A stretch of DNA of 44,112 nucleotides from a bacterium D16-51 (GCA_003612285.1 RAYE01000051.1:1-44112), one strand, 5' to 3'; positions 30,783-40,146 are shown, numbered from the stretch's first letter. Program-made: numbers and translations. Notes: a model not told the origin generated them from the letters alone.

Positions 30783-31346
30783 TTATTTTCCCATCAGCAC
30801 AGACACTATCAAATGGTCAAATATCATATGGATATCCTCCGTAATCTGCATGTCATCAACTGGGACATGCAGGTTATAATCCGCCATTTTATATAACGCT
30901 CCCCCGTCATACCCTGTCAATGCAACTACCTTCGCCCCGGTTCTCTTTGCATACTGCGCCGCCCGCAATACATTTTTACTGTTGCCGCTCCCCGAAATTG
31001 CAAGCAGTATATCTGACGGCTTCATCCTGCCCTGGAGCTGGGTTTCAAATATATGCTCATAGCCGATGTCGTTTGCTATGGCTGTCATGCTGGGTATGTT
31101 ATCATTCAGCGATATAAGGTTATATTTATGCTCCTGGTTTAAACTGACTCCTTTATTAAAATCAGTTACGTAATGCGCCGCCGTTGCCGCACTCCCGCCA
31201 TTGCCGCACACATAAACCACAGCCCCCTTTTTTCTGGCTTCCTCCAAAACATTTATAACCTTGTTAATGTCTTCCGTTGGTAATTTTTCCAGCACTTCTT
31301 TTTCTTTTTCCATATATGCCCTAATTTTATCCTCAAAATTTTCCAT
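30783..31346 (-). CDS. gmhA: D-sedoheptulose-7-phosphate isomerase GmhA
   Basis: 187 residues, a single SIS domain of GmhA length. GNGGSAATAAH at 48-58 and YVTDFNKG form the phosphate loop, and ISGSGNSKNVLRA and DMQITEDIHMIFDHLI give the later SIS motifs, with the Glu and His expected in GmhA. It converts sedoheptulose 7-phosphate to D-glycero-D-manno-heptose 7-phosphate in the cytosol, the first step of the route completed by the adjacent kinase and fusion genes. The start at 31346 is preceded by GAGGTG; the frame extends 27 codons upstream without SIS sequence. It is not translationally coupled to the fusion gene upstream: 136 bases separate them. Confidence 0.88.
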   Translation of the reverse strand: MENFEDKIRAYMEKEKEVLEKLPTEDINKVINVLEEARKKGAVVYVCGNGGSAATAAHYVTDFNKGVSLNQEHKYNLISLNDNIPSMTAIANDIGYEHIFETQLQGRMKPSDILLAISGSGNSKNVLRAAQYAKRTGAKVVALTGYDGGALYKMADYNLHVPVDDMQITEDIHMIFDHLIVSVLMGK

Positions 31347-31482
31347 CCTGCACCTCACATATCCAGAAATATATTCCCAGTATTTTCTCTTCCAGGACTG
31401 CATTGGGATCCCCTGCATAACCTCCACAGGCTTTTATCCGCCAGCCCCCTGCAGCTTGCCCATTTAATTCCTTAACAGTCCC

Positions 31483-32781
31483 TTAGATTCCCAAAATTTT
31501 TTTTACAACTTCCAGGAGGCTGCCCCCTATCATATCAGGGGCGGCGTCATACTTTTTATCTTTTCCGCCCTCCCCTGTCAGCACAAGCGCAGACTTCATC
31601 CCCGCATTCTTCCCTGTCTGGATGTCTACTGTCGTATCCCCCACCATCCAGGAAAGCCCCCTGTCTATATTGTATTTTTCTACACAGGCATCTATCATCC
31701 CTGTCCCCGGTTTCCTGCAGGCACATGCAGTCTTATACCTTGCGTCCTCCCCGGGATATCCCCCGTCCGGGTGGTGCGGGCAGAAAAGGATGTCATCTAC
31801 ATATGCCCCTTCCTCCCCGAGCATTGTTTCCAGCCTTTTATGTATTTTTTTTACTGTGCCGATGGAACACATGCCCCTGGCCACCACAGGCTGGTTTGTA
31901 ATTATAATGGCAAGGCAGCCGGATGCATTCAGCAGGCGGACTGCTTTTGCAGCGCCATCCTCCAGCTCCAGCCCGTCCTCCCCTGCCAGAAGCCCTACAT
32001 AGCGGTTTACTGTGCCGTCCCGGTCCAGGAAAACACACTTCTGTTTCCTTCCCAGGTTCTTCATGGCTGCAATGCCGCAGCGTATATCGGCGGCGGTCTC
32101 CCCCAGCCGTTCCGGCGTCCCTATGTCCCTCACATATTCTGTGGACTTGTAGCCATACACTGCGCCCTTTGATTCTACCATTGGGGCAATTATGTCCTTT
32201 TCCATGTCCATTTTTTCAAAACCGCTTATCCCATCCAGAACACACGGGGACAGCATATACAGGCCTGAGTTCACAAGGTTGCTGTATGCGCCCTTCCTCG
32301 GCTTCCCTTTCGGCAGGAGTTTTACAACTCTGCCCCTGCCGTCTGTCTGGACTATATCGCTGTCATATGGATGGGAGTTGGGGTGCACAAGGAGGGTGCA
32401 CAAGGCGCGGCATCCTTTATGGAACTCCAAAAAGCGCCTGATATCAATGTCAAAAACCAAATCCCCAAATACCAGCAGAAAATCCCCTGCCACACGCCCC
32501 CGCAGGCGGCCAAGCACCCCGGCTGTCCCGAGCGGCTGGTCCTCACGGATATAATGGATTTCCATGCCCCACCTGCTCCCATCCCCAAAATACCCTTCTA
32601 TTGCCTCCCCCAAATGCCCGGTCACCAGATAAACCTCAGTAACCCCGTTTTCCCCCAGGCATCTTATCTGATGCTCCAAAACCGGCCTGCCACAAAGTGG
32701 AACCATTGGTTTGGGAATCTCATTTTTTGTAACGGAAAAAAGCCTTGTCCCCTTCCCGCCAGCCATAACTACTGCCTGCAT
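31483..32781 (-). CDS. HddC-GmhB fusion: heptose-1-phosphate guanylyltransferase and heptose-bisphosphate phosphatase
   Basis: 432 residues, two enzymes in one chain. The N-terminal NTP_transferase (1-235) opens MQAVVMAGGKGTRLF with EIPKPM, as in HddC. From about 247 a GmhB-type HAD phosphatase follows: FLDRDGTVN (D253, D255), IITNQP, and the zinc loop CPHH (C334, H336) with CAC (C353, C355), then MVGDTTVDIQ. The latter removes the 7-phosphate of heptose 1,7-bisphosphate; the former couples the 1-phosphate to GTP. Separate genes are the norm. The start at 32781 follows GGAG; ten upstream codons are excluded. Confidence 0.88.
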   Translation of the reverse strand: MQAVVMAGGKGTRLFSVTKNEIPKPMVPLCGRPVLEHQIRCLGENGVTEVYLVTGHLGEAIEGYFGDGSRWGMEIHYIREDQPLGTAGVLGRLRGRVAGDFLLVFGDLVFDIDIRRFLEFHKGCRALCTLLVHPNSHPYDSDIVQTDGRGRVVKLLPKGKPRKGAYSNLVNSGLYMLSPCVLDGISGFEKMDMEKDIIAPMVESKGAVYGYKSTEYVRDIGTPERLGETAADIRCGIAAMKNLGRKQKCVFLDRDGTVNRYVGLLAGEDGLELEDGAAKAVRLLNASGCLAIIITNQPVVARGMCSIGTVKKIHKRLETMLGEEGAYVDDILFCPHHPDGGYPGEDARYKTACACRKPGTGMIDACVEKYNIDRGLSWMVGDTTVDIQTGKNAGMKSALVLTGEGGKDKKYDAAPDMIGGSLLEVVKKILGI

Positions 32782-32828
32782 CTCCCGGACTCCTTCCTCT
32801 TTTTGGCACAAAACGCCCCGTACATGTA

Positions 32829-33773
32829 TTATTCTCCCAATATGTCCCGTAACGTCTGCCTGACTGCCCCGTCAGAAGTATGTTCTGCCGTCCAGCCCGC
32901 TGCATGGATTTTATCCAAATCAAACCGAAAAGAAGGCACATCCCCTTTCCAGCCGCGGTCCCCTCCCGTATGTTCATATACAACACCCGACAAATGCATG
33001 CTTTCACATACCATATCCGCAATCCTGTCCACACTGGTTGCAGAGTCCACGCCCGCATTGTAAACCTGTAAACCGGGGGATGCATTTCTGTCCGCAAGCA
33101 ATACCGCATCCAGCAAATCACCAGAATAAATATACGGCTTACACTGTCTCCCATCCCCAAGTATCTGCAAACGGGAGGGATCCTTTTTAAGTTTCTGTAT
33201 AAAATCATAAACCACACCATGCGTCAGTTTCGGCCCTACCACATTTGCAAACCGGAAAATGGTTGCCGTCCAGCCGTTCATGGCGGTATAGGCTGAAATG
33301 GCTGCTTCAGACGCCAGTTTTGCCGCCCCATAATAAGATACCGGCAAAAGCTCCCCCATATCCTCCTTTAGTTTCAGACCCGTTTTTTCACCATAAACCG
33401 CAGAAGTTGAAGCAAAGAAAAGCTTCCCCGCGCCTGTACGCCGCATTGCCTCCAAAACCGAATAAGTGGTCATAAATGTATGCCCCAAGTCGATTTTTGG
33501 ATTTTTCCCGCCTTTTTTAATATCAGAATTTGCCGCAAGGTGGAACACTTCTTCCGTCCCATGCCTTTCCATAATGGAACAGAGCTTATCTGTATCTGTG
33601 ACGTCTTCCTCATACAGTGTAAAATTTACATTTCCCAGGCAATTTTGCAGGTTATCCCTTGAACCCAGCAAAAAATTGTCCACACATACGACTTTACGGT
33701 TTTCCAGCAGCAGCCTTTCCGCCAGGTTAGAGCCGATAAACCCTGCCCCTCCCGTAATTAAAACCTTTTCCAT
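32829..33773 (-). CDS. NAD-dependent nucleotide-sugar epimerase/dehydratase (extended SDR)
   Basis: 314 residues. TGGAGFIGSNLAERL at 7-21 is the NAD-binding glycine motif. The catalytic pair is Y148 and K152 in SYYGAAK, with the Ser/Thr in ASTSAVYG at about 122. Family members epimerise UDP-glucose, ADP- or GDP-heptose and related sugars. As its neighbours are the heptose enzymes, it may act on GDP-heptose, but UDP-sugar 4-epimerase is equally possible. It follows HddA by 15 bases. Confidence 0.85.
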   Translation of the reverse strand: MEKVLITGGAGFIGSNLAERLLLENRKVVCVDNFLLGSRDNLQNCLGNVNFTLYEEDVTDTDKLCSIMERHGTEEVFHLAANSDIKKGGKNPKIDLGHTFMTTYSVLEAMRRTGAGKLFFASTSAVYGEKTGLKLKEDMGELLPVSYYGAAKLASEAAISAYTAMNGWTATIFRFANVVGPKLTHGVVYDFIQKLKKDPSRLQILGDGRQCKPYIYSGDLLDAVLLADRNASPGLQVYNAGVDSATSVDRIADMVCESMHLSGVVYEHTGGDRGWKGDVPSFRFDLDKIHAAGWTAEHTSDGAVRQTLRDILGE

Positions 33774-33788
33774 AGCAATACCTATCCC

Positions 33789-34775
33789 TTACCTTTCCGT
33801 TTTCTGTCCCACATAAATAACGGAAGAACCCTGCCGGTCCAATGAAAACTGTATTTCCTGCAGTGGAAGCGCCCTGCGCAGCCTGCCCTGGTTTTTCCCA
33901 TCCGCATAAAGCAGTAAAAAACCGCCTCCGCCTGCGCCCAGCAGTTTGCCGCCTGCTGCTCCGTTTTTCCTTGCAGTTTCATAATATTCATCAATCGCCG
34001 GGCTGCTTATCCCCCCGGCCAGCGTCCTCTTTAACTGCCACGACTCATCCAGGATTTCCCCAAGCATTTCCGTTTCGTTTTTCTGCAGGTATCCCCTCAA
34101 GTCCCTGGCCAGGCCGCACATCCGCAGCTGGTTCTCTTCCTTCTCCCCCTGCGTGACATTTTTTCCCTGCTCCCGCAAAATGTCTGAAGCAGAATGGACG
34201 CCCCCGGTATAAAACAGCAGCAGGTTATCCTCCAGTTTTTCGTATGACTCCGCCCGCATGATAACCGGCTCCACAAACACGCTCCCGTCACTGTTGAAAG
34301 AATAAAAATTCAGTCCCCCGAAGGCAGCGGCATACTGGTCCTGTTTCCCAATCGGCTCCCCCAGGTTTTCCAATTCAATCTGGCAGGCTTCTTCTGCCAG
34401 GCGTTCCTTCGAGACATATTTTCCCGTATAGCTGTATAAGGCATGCAGCAACCCTACTGTAAAAGAACTGGAAGAGCCAAGCCCCGTCCCTGCGGGAATG
34501 TCCGCTGTACTTACCAGTTCCACCCCAGCCGTCCCAAATTTCTTTATTATCTCTTTGAAATACCGGTGTTTGATTTCTTCCACATTTCTTACTATTTCTG
34601 TCTGGGAATACTTTAAGACAACTGTCTCCGGGTCAAAGGCTGGATGGACAGACAAGTACATATACTTTTGTATGCCAGCGCTGACCACGCATCCCCCATG
34701 TTTCTGGTAAAATGCCGGAAGGTCGCTCCCTCCCCCGCAAAAGCTTACCCTGAACGGCGTCCTTGTAATAATCAT
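33789..34775 (-). CDS. hddA: D-glycero-alpha-D-manno-heptose-7-phosphate kinase HddA (GHMP)
   Basis: 328 residues. It opens MIITRTPFRVSFCGGGSDLP, the specific start of HddA, followed by GHMP motif 2 PAGTGLGSSSS at 94-104 and motif 3 LLGAGGGGFLLLY at about 278. It phosphorylates heptose 7-phosphate at the anomeric position to the alpha 1,7-bisphosphate, which marks a GDP-heptose route (the ADP-heptose route uses HldE and the beta form). The start overlaps the preceding GT2 stop as ATGA. Confidence 0.9.
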   Translation of the reverse strand: MIITRTPFRVSFCGGGSDLPAFYQKHGGCVVSAGIQKYMYLSVHPAFDPETVVLKYSQTEIVRNVEEIKHRYFKEIIKKFGTAGVELVSTADIPAGTGLGSSSSFTVGLLHALYSYTGKYVSKERLAEEACQIELENLGEPIGKQDQYAAAFGGLNFYSFNSDGSVFVEPVIMRAESYEKLEDNLLLFYTGGVHSASDILREQGKNVTQGEKEENQLRMCGLARDLRGYLQKNETEMLGEILDESWQLKRTLAGGISSPAIDEYYETARKNGAAGGKLLGAGGGGFLLLYADGKNQGRLRRALPLQEIQFSLDRQGSSVIYVGQKTER

Positions 34776-35794
34776 ATCCCGTCACCTCCCCTGGCACTTA
34801 CCAGCATCTGCTGGGCCAGTTTCTTTATAACCCGGTAAACTGCATAAACAAAAGTCTGGAATCCTGCCAGTACAGAATTTTTGTACAGATCCGGAAACAG
34901 CCTGCCATAATGCTTCACTAACACTCCTACCTGCATTGTCTCCGGCATATAAATATCAAAAAATATTTTCCTGACAATACGTCCTTTCCCCTTAAATGCC
35001 CTTGTCTTATGTACCAGTTCCAACAGCCTCCATTCCTGCTGCCGTACCGCTTCATTCCCTATCCCCAGGCACTGGCAATACCCATCTGGGGCAAAATACC
35101 TCATGCCATGCCTGGTCCAATACGGCTCAAGTATTATGTCGTTCTCCTGCTCCATGATTTCTTTAGACTTAACAGATTTACTCTGGGGCGATACCCTATA
35201 TGACAGCAGCGGTTCCGGTATATTTGCCCCCTTACATTGATCCAGCACCCTTGTCCAGAATTCAAAATCCTCTGTTTCTATCCCTTCATGGTAAAAAAGA
35301 TTTTTCCGAAGAAACAGCTCCCTCCTCCACATCACAGTCGGATGGGCAAATGCACACCCATAAAAACTAAAAAAGCGTATTTGCATAGAGCTGACCGGCA
35401 GACTATGGACGATTATCCTATATTTCCACATAAAAGTACCGCATATGGCAATATCAGGATGTTTCTCAAGATATGACACCTGCTTTTCCAAACGCTTCTG
35501 CTTACTAATATCATCCGCATCCATGCGGGCAATGTATTTCCCCCTTGCCTCTTTAATCCCTATGTTCAATGACGCCGCAAGCCCAAGCCTTTCTTTATTT
35601 TCAATTACTCTTATTCTCCTGTCGGTATATCCATACACCATCCCCCTGCTTTTCTCACTGCTCCCGTATTCCAGGAGAATCAATAACTCAAAATCCGAAT
35701 AAGACTGCATTAAGATACTCTTTATGGCAGCATCCAGCCACTGCTCCCCATTGTATACAGGCATTAACACAGAAACCATAGGAACATTGCCCAT
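34772..35794 (-). CDS. GT2 family glycosyltransferase
   Basis: 340 residues. The GT-A domain is complete: VSVLMPVYNGEQWL at the N-terminus, FELLILLEYGSSEKSR, AASLNIGIKEARGKYIARMDADDIS with the DxD, and EDFEFWTRVL with the catalytic ED region at about 183. The C-terminal 100 residues are helical. The donor and acceptor are not determined. The start at 35794 has AAAGGAGG ten bases upstream. It is the only GT2 in the heptose end of the cluster that is intact, so it may be the heptosyl or core transferase. Confidence 0.88.
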   Translation of the reverse strand: MGNVPMVSVLMPVYNGEQWLDAAIKSILMQSYSDFELLILLEYGSSEKSRGMVYGYTDRRIRVIENKERLGLAASLNIGIKEARGKYIARMDADDISKQKRLEKQVSYLEKHPDIAICGTFMWKYRIIVHSLPVSSMQIRFFSFYGCAFAHPTVMWRRELFLRKNLFYHEGIETEDFEFWTRVLDQCKGANIPEPLLSYRVSPQSKSVKSKEIMEQENDIILEPYWTRHGMRYFAPDGYCQCLGIGNEAVRQQEWRLLELVHKTRAFKGKGRIVRKIFFDIYMPETMQVGVLVKHYGRLFPDLYKNSVLAGFQTFVYAVYRVIKKLAQQMLVSARGGDGI

Positions 35795-35848
35795 TCCTCC
35801 ATTCCCTCCTTTGTGCAATCAACTATTTTAAATAAAATAATTAAACGT

Positions 35849-37108
35849 CTATATACTCCATTTTTTCTCTAATCCCATTTCCAAATCTGGCAATTTCTTC
35901 GTTTCCCTTGCATCCATAAAGGCAATAACATAAAACAGCGTTATAAACTCATAATATGTATCACCTTTATATTCAAACAAAATAAACGCCACACAAAACA
36001 TTAAAAAGAACACAATATTTTTCTTCCTTAAATCCCACATGCAATACACAGTGGTAAAATAAGAAAGAACTCCCCCTATCATTCCCCAAAATAATATATT
36101 CCTCATAAACCCGGAATCTGTATTCATGTAATAACCGCCGTTTTTTGTAAAATAACCGTCACCCCATAAAATTGTTTTCCCCCCAGGCAAAAAATACATA
36201 TCCGATAAACTCGAAAAGGATGCATTCTGGAAACTTCCGCTTTTCAGCAAATTTATAAAAGGCCTGGACATCCACTCATACCAGTCTGATATAAGCGGGG
36301 CATCCCTGAAAATATAAATCGCCATAATAAAAAACGCCCCCGCTATTACAAATCTGAAAATTTTCTTTAACTGCCCTCTGTTCCATGCCACAATAGCAAC
36401 TATAGTTAAAAGTACTGTCACCGCCAGCCCAGAACGTCCATAAAACATATTTCCCATAAAGCAAAGCGCATAGCTTATAAAAAATACATGTTTTTTTATT
36501 CTTATCTTAGAATCCCTGGAATAATACATATATAACAAAAACAGGCAGCTTAATGTGCAGTGTAATGTCATTCTAAACCCAGAAAACCCCTGCCATCCAA
36601 TTCTAAATGTATAACCAAAAGACTGCAGCAAAACATTTGTATTTTCCACGTTTTCACTAAAAATCTTAAACCATAGTTGATGTAAACCCGGCACAAATAC
36701 AAAGCATAATGTCCCAACTACATAAATTGCATTCGCTAATGCAAAATAATAATAAAATATCTCTACCCTAATCTTTTCCTTATAATATTTTAGTAATATA
36801 CATACCAGAAACAGATAAATAACAGATTTCCTAAAAATAAATGTTATAACCTTAACGTAAGAATAGTCCCCAGTCCCATGCAGGGCGGGATAAAAAATGC
36901 TTAATAACAAAAGTAAAAATAACATAACAGTCACCATCAACTGCTTCTTTGTTATTTTTACAAATTGACGGAAATGGCACAAAAGATAACAAAACGGAAT
37001 CCCGTAAATAGCTGCATATGACATTACTGGCGAAAACCGCAGCGTAATCGGATATATGCTAATACAGAACAATATTATTATAAATTTTGACATTTTTGTA
37101 TTTTCCAT
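35849..37108 (-). CDS. Wzy/O-antigen-polymerase-like polytopic protein
   Basis: 419 residues, about eleven hydrophobic helices and little else. A large external loop at about 275-335 (DAPLISDWYEWMSRP, then LPGGKTILWGDGYFTKNGGYYMNTDSGFMRN) carries the WGDG and DSGF motifs typical of Wzy-type polymerases. Such proteins join lipid-linked repeat units on the outer membrane face. Identity rests on topology and loop motifs only. The first 31 bases overlap the TagB/F-like gene in another frame, and AGGAAAT precedes the ATG. Confidence 0.78.
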   Translation of the reverse strand: MENTKMSKFIIILFCISIYPITLRFSPVMSYAAIYGIPFCYLLCHFRQFVKITKKQLMVTVMLFLLLLLSIFYPALHGTGDYSYVKVITFIFRKSVIYLFLVCILLKYYKEKIRVEIFYYYFALANAIYVVGTLCFVFVPGLHQLWFKIFSENVENTNVLLQSFGYTFRIGWQGFSGFRMTLHCTLSCLFLLYMYYSRDSKIRIKKHVFFISYALCFMGNMFYGRSGLAVTVLLTIVAIVAWNRGQLKKIFRFVIAGAFFIMAIYIFRDAPLISDWYEWMSRPFINLLKSGSFQNASFSSLSDMYFLPGGKTILWGDGYFTKNGGYYMNTDSGFMRNILFWGMIGGVLSYFTTVYCMWDLRKKNIVFFLMFCVAFILFEYKGDTYYEFITLFYVIAFMDARETKKLPDLEMGLEKKWSI

Positions 37109-38307
37109 ATTTCCTGATATACCCTTTCACAATTCTTATTATCATATGGCCTAAAAAACAACTGATGCGCATCCTCTGCTTCCTGGCTAAACCTATACCC
37201 TGACTCTATTGACCTGATAATTTCATCCACTGTACCTTCTTCGTCCGCAGCCACAACACCAAAGCCACTATCCTTATAGGAAAAATACCCTTCTTTATAT
37301 TGCTGCCCCCGGTATCTGTCTACATCAAACTGATAATAAATTACCGGCTTTTTCATATATGCAAAATCAATTGACACGCTCGAATAATCCGTTATCATTA
37401 AACTGCATTGCATCAAAAGTTCCTGTATACTGTACTTATCCTGACTGCATAAAACCACAGGATATTCGGCTGTAAATACATCCAGATATTCCTGCATATT
37501 TCTATGTGGACAAAACAACAATTCTACTTTCTTTTCTTTTAGATAAGCAAGCAGTTTCTGATTACTGATAAGGCTTTGGAAAGTATGGACGTACTCCGAT
37601 TCGGAAATATTTTCCTGTTCTTTTTTAGAATCTTCATCCATTTTAAAATTAAGCTTCAGCCAATATCTCCATGTAGGCATTAAAAGTATTTTCCTTCTAT
37701 CTGGCTTTATCCTATGGTAGTTATCAAACCGGCATAACCCACATAGTTTTACCCAGCCTTTTGGATAACCAAACTTATCGCAAATATATTTATGTTCTGG
37801 AACTGCCCCAGTAATAAACAGCCTTATTTTTGTATTATCAAAATATAAAAACTCAGGAGAATTTAATGTAATTCCATGCTGTAAAAACACCCTGTTATTT
37901 TTTAAAATTCCACTTACCTCTAACAAATAGCATACTGCTGCATTGGGCTTTCCCCCTTTCTGTGAGCTAATATTCACATCAGCCGCCAGATAATATATCC
38001 AATGCTTTAATGAACCATACTGGATAATATATGGTTCATACTGAATAACCTTTTTGTAATCAGCACATTTTCGGTTAATTGCATAAAATGTTCTAAACTT
38101 AGGATGTTCCCTTTTCATATATTCAAAAAAAACAAAACCATTATCCCGTGCTTCATTTTCCTCTTCGCAAATCAGCCAGTATGAAATGCCTTTTACTAAA
38201 CACCACAATTTCCACAGGATTGCTGGAATAATTGCAATTAAAAACTGCAGCAGAGCCAATAAATCCTTTGGCTTCACATTTTTTACCCTAATTAGATACT
38301 TTTTCAT
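37078..38307 (-). CDS. CDP-glycerol:poly(glycerophosphate) glycerophosphotransferase family (TagB/TagF-like)
   Basis: 409 residues. An N-terminal hydrophobic segment (about 15-45) anchors it to the membrane. The family motifs are RVFLQHGITLN at about 135-146 (catalytic His), LLMPTWRYW and, at the end, MITDYSSVSIDFAYMKKPVIYYQFD, where the Ser/Asp loop binds the donor phosphate. TagB/F use CDP-glycerol or CDP-ribitol; related capsule enzymes transfer other polyol phosphates. It suggests that the polymer has a phosphodiester-linked glycerol or polyol. No dedicated CDP-glycerol synthase is recognised, although one of the two nucleotidyltransferases might serve. Confidence 0.88.
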   Translation of the reverse strand: MKKYLIRVKNVKPKDLLALLQFLIAIIPAILWKLWCLVKGISYWLICEEENEARDNGFVFFEYMKREHPKFRTFYAINRKCADYKKVIQYEPYIIQYGSLKHWIYYLAADVNISSQKGGKPNAAVCYLLEVSGILKNNRVFLQHGITLNSPEFLYFDNTKIRLFITGAVPEHKYICDKFGYPKGWVKLCGLCRFDNYHRIKPDRRKILLMPTWRYWLKLNFKMDEDSKKEQENISESEYVHTFQSLISNQKLLAYLKEKKVELLFCPHRNMQEYLDVFTAEYPVVLCSQDKYSIQELLMQCSLMITDYSSVSIDFAYMKKPVIYYQFDVDRYRGQQYKEGYFSYKDSGFGVVAADEEGTVDEIIRSIESGYRFSQEAEDAHQLFFRPYDNKNCERVYQEIWKIQKCQNL

Positions 38308-38382
38308 AAAACAACATCCTTTATCACCTTTCCCGGTGTATGTTTTTACAATCCCTATCAGACTGATACATATTTCCTGCCA

Positions 38383-39357
38383 TTACCAGATACCAGTAAG
38401 TCTTCCTAACTGCTTTTTAAATCTGTCTGGCACTGCTATATCATCACTGTCCATCCGGGCAATAATGTCATTCCGGGCATTTTCCACCGCCACCTTTAAA
38501 GCTTTTCCAAAACCCTGGTTTTCTTTAAGGTATATTACTTTTACCTCTGCCCACAAAATTTTCGAATACTTACCTATCACATCCTGTATACTTTTGGGAA
38601 CTGGGCCATCAACAACAAGCACAACCTCATCTGGCTTCAATATCTGGTTGACCGTGACACTTGCAAGCGCCTCGTCAAACCATTCCGCATTATCTTTCCC
38701 ATAAACGCACATCGCTACAGAAAATGGCGGATACTGCTTTCCATCCTGCTGCCCTGCACTTTTCTTAGATAGCTTCCCTGCTTCCAGAGCGCCCTCCTCT
38801 TTACCAGCCTTATTCCTGCTTCTTACAACCCGGAACAGCACAGACCGTAAACGGTCAGGCACAATAACTTCCCCTCCAAACCGGACTGCCACATTATACA
38901 GATACCTTGGAAACCTAATTAACCCTTTTTGCAGCATATATTTCTGTATTCTGGCTTCACTGCTAAAATACTTCCAGCCGCCACGGCGGGCTGCCATTCC
39001 ATTTCCCACACGTACATTGCAGAGTGTATCCGGCATATTTGCAAAAGTGCAGCCAGCCAGCGCCATCCTGATCCAAAGATAGTAATCCTCATTGCAGTAC
39101 CAGTCTAAATATCCTCCAGCCCGTTCCACTGCTGAACGCCTGAACATTACAGTCATATGGTTCATTGGACAGCGTTTTTTCATATACTGCTTTATATCTG
39201 CGTCTGACTCTGGAACACAGCGCATCCCTGTAATATTTTCCGGTTTTCCGACAAATTCTGTAATCTGCCCGCCAACAATATCTATCCCCTTATCTTCCCT
39301 AAATATCCCAGGCCGTTGCCCCAAACCCCTTTCATTTGATATATCATCTGCATCCAT
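38383..39357 (-). CDS. Rearranged GT2: C-terminal part of one enzyme joined to N-terminal part of another
   Basis: 324 residues, but in the wrong order. It begins inside a GT2 domain at MDADDIS (the metal motif). Its residues 1-190 follow the C-terminal half of such enzymes: GIDIVGGQITEF, MNHMTVMFRRSA and NEDYYLWIRM. After a polar linker (about 190-210) comes the start of a second GT2, FSVAMCVYGKDNAEWFDEALASV, which ends abruptly just past RMDSDDIAVPDRFKKQL. Upstream of the first ATG the same frame reads GIATD after a TAA stop, so the missing N-terminal half is really absent. A working GT needs both halves; assembly as a dimer is conceivable but improbable. More likely a remnant of recombination. 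Confidence 0.72.
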   Translation of the reverse strand: MDADDISNERGLGQRPGIFREDKGIDIVGGQITEFVGKPENITGMRCVPESDADIKQYMKKRCPMNHMTVMFRRSAVERAGGYLDWYCNEDYYLWIRMALAGCTFANMPDTLCNVRVGNGMAARRGGWKYFSSEARIQKYMLQKGLIRFPRYLYNVAVRFGGEVIVPDRLRSVLFRVVRSRNKAGKEEGALEAGKLSKKSAGQQDGKQYPPFSVAMCVYGKDNAEWFDEALASVTVNQILKPDEVVLVVDGPVPKSIQDVIGKYSKILWAEVKVIYLKENQGFGKALKVAVENARNDIIARMDSDDIAVPDRFKKQLGRLTGIW

Positions 39358-39388
39358 ATCCGTGGCAATCCCCCTTTAAAGCCATTAC

Positions 39389-40087
39389 TCATATCCTCAG
39401 CAGCTCCTTTGCCTCTTCCTGCTTCCTGTTATATTCCTCCTGGCTGACTTTCCCTTCCTTTAAAAGGTAATCCCCATAGTCAAGGGCAGTATCCATGCCA
39501 TCCATTGTAATTCCGTCCCGCCTTACAAATGCACAGACCACTGTGGCCAATATAATTTTCATGTCCCCTAGGAAAGTAACTTTTTCTATGTATTTTAAAT
39601 CCCATTCAAGCTTTTCCTCCCAGCTGATCCCATTGCGCCCATTGACCTGGGCTAAGCCGCTTAAACCCGGAGAATCCAGATGTCTCTGCCTCTGCCTGTC
39701 TGTCATAAAAACCATATCTTTTACAAGCTGCGGCCGTGGCCCAACAAAGCTCATGTCGCCTTTTAAAATATTAAACACCTCAGGAAGCTCATCCAGGGAA
39801 GTTGCCCTGAGCATTTTCCCAAACTTCCCCAGACGCTGGCTGTCCGGCAGGAGGTTCCCCTCTCTGTCAACTTCCTCCGACATGGAACGGAATTTATACA
39901 AATAAAATATTTTCTCGCCTTTTCCCGGGCGGGGCTGCTTAAATATTACCGGCGGGCCAATTTTAACCCTAACCATTACAGCAATAATAATGTACAGCCA
40001 GCTAAAGCAGATAATTGCTGACAAAGAACAGATAATGTCCACTGGGCGTTTCACATATCTTTCATAGAACCCCTGCTCTCTTCCCAT
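39389..40087 (-). CDS. Initiating phosphosugar transferase (small PHPT, PglC/WcaJ C-domain type)
   Basis: 232 residues. A single re-entrant hydrophobic segment at about 15-40 follows a basic YVKRPVDIIC start. The catalytic and substrate motifs are PVIFKQPRPGKGEKIFYLYKFRSM, LDELPEVFNILKGDMSFVGPRP and GLSGLAQVNGRN. Small PHPTs attach a sugar 1-phosphate to undecaprenyl phosphate, the first membrane step of assembly. Since the neighbouring gene is a PglE-like aminotransferase, a diamino-sugar such as bacillosamine is a reasonable donor. AAAAGGAG lies seven bases before the ATG. Confidence 0.9.
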   Translation of the reverse strand: MGREQGFYERYVKRPVDIICSLSAIICFSWLYIIIAVMVRVKIGPPVIFKQPRPGKGEKIFYLYKFRSMSEEVDREGNLLPDSQRLGKFGKMLRATSLDELPEVFNILKGDMSFVGPRPQLVKDMVFMTDRQRQRHLDSPGLSGLAQVNGRNGISWEEKLEWDLKYIEKVTFLGDMKIILATVVCAFVRRDGITMDGMDTALDYGDYLLKEGKVSQEEYNRKQEEAKELLRI

Positions 40088-40146
40088 AACAATGCTCCTT
40101 TTCCAAACAGACACATTTACATAAACAGCACCCTTATGTACCTATG

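Noticed and set aside
31622-32441. Several long plus-strand frames opposite the HddC-GmhB gene
   Set aside because: GC-rich antisense frames without domains or ribosome sites; the minus-strand gene has complete active sites.
31483-32781. HddC-GmhB as two genes joined by a sequencing error
   Set aside because: The frame is continuous, the linker is normal and both catalytic sets are intact, so a real fusion is simpler.
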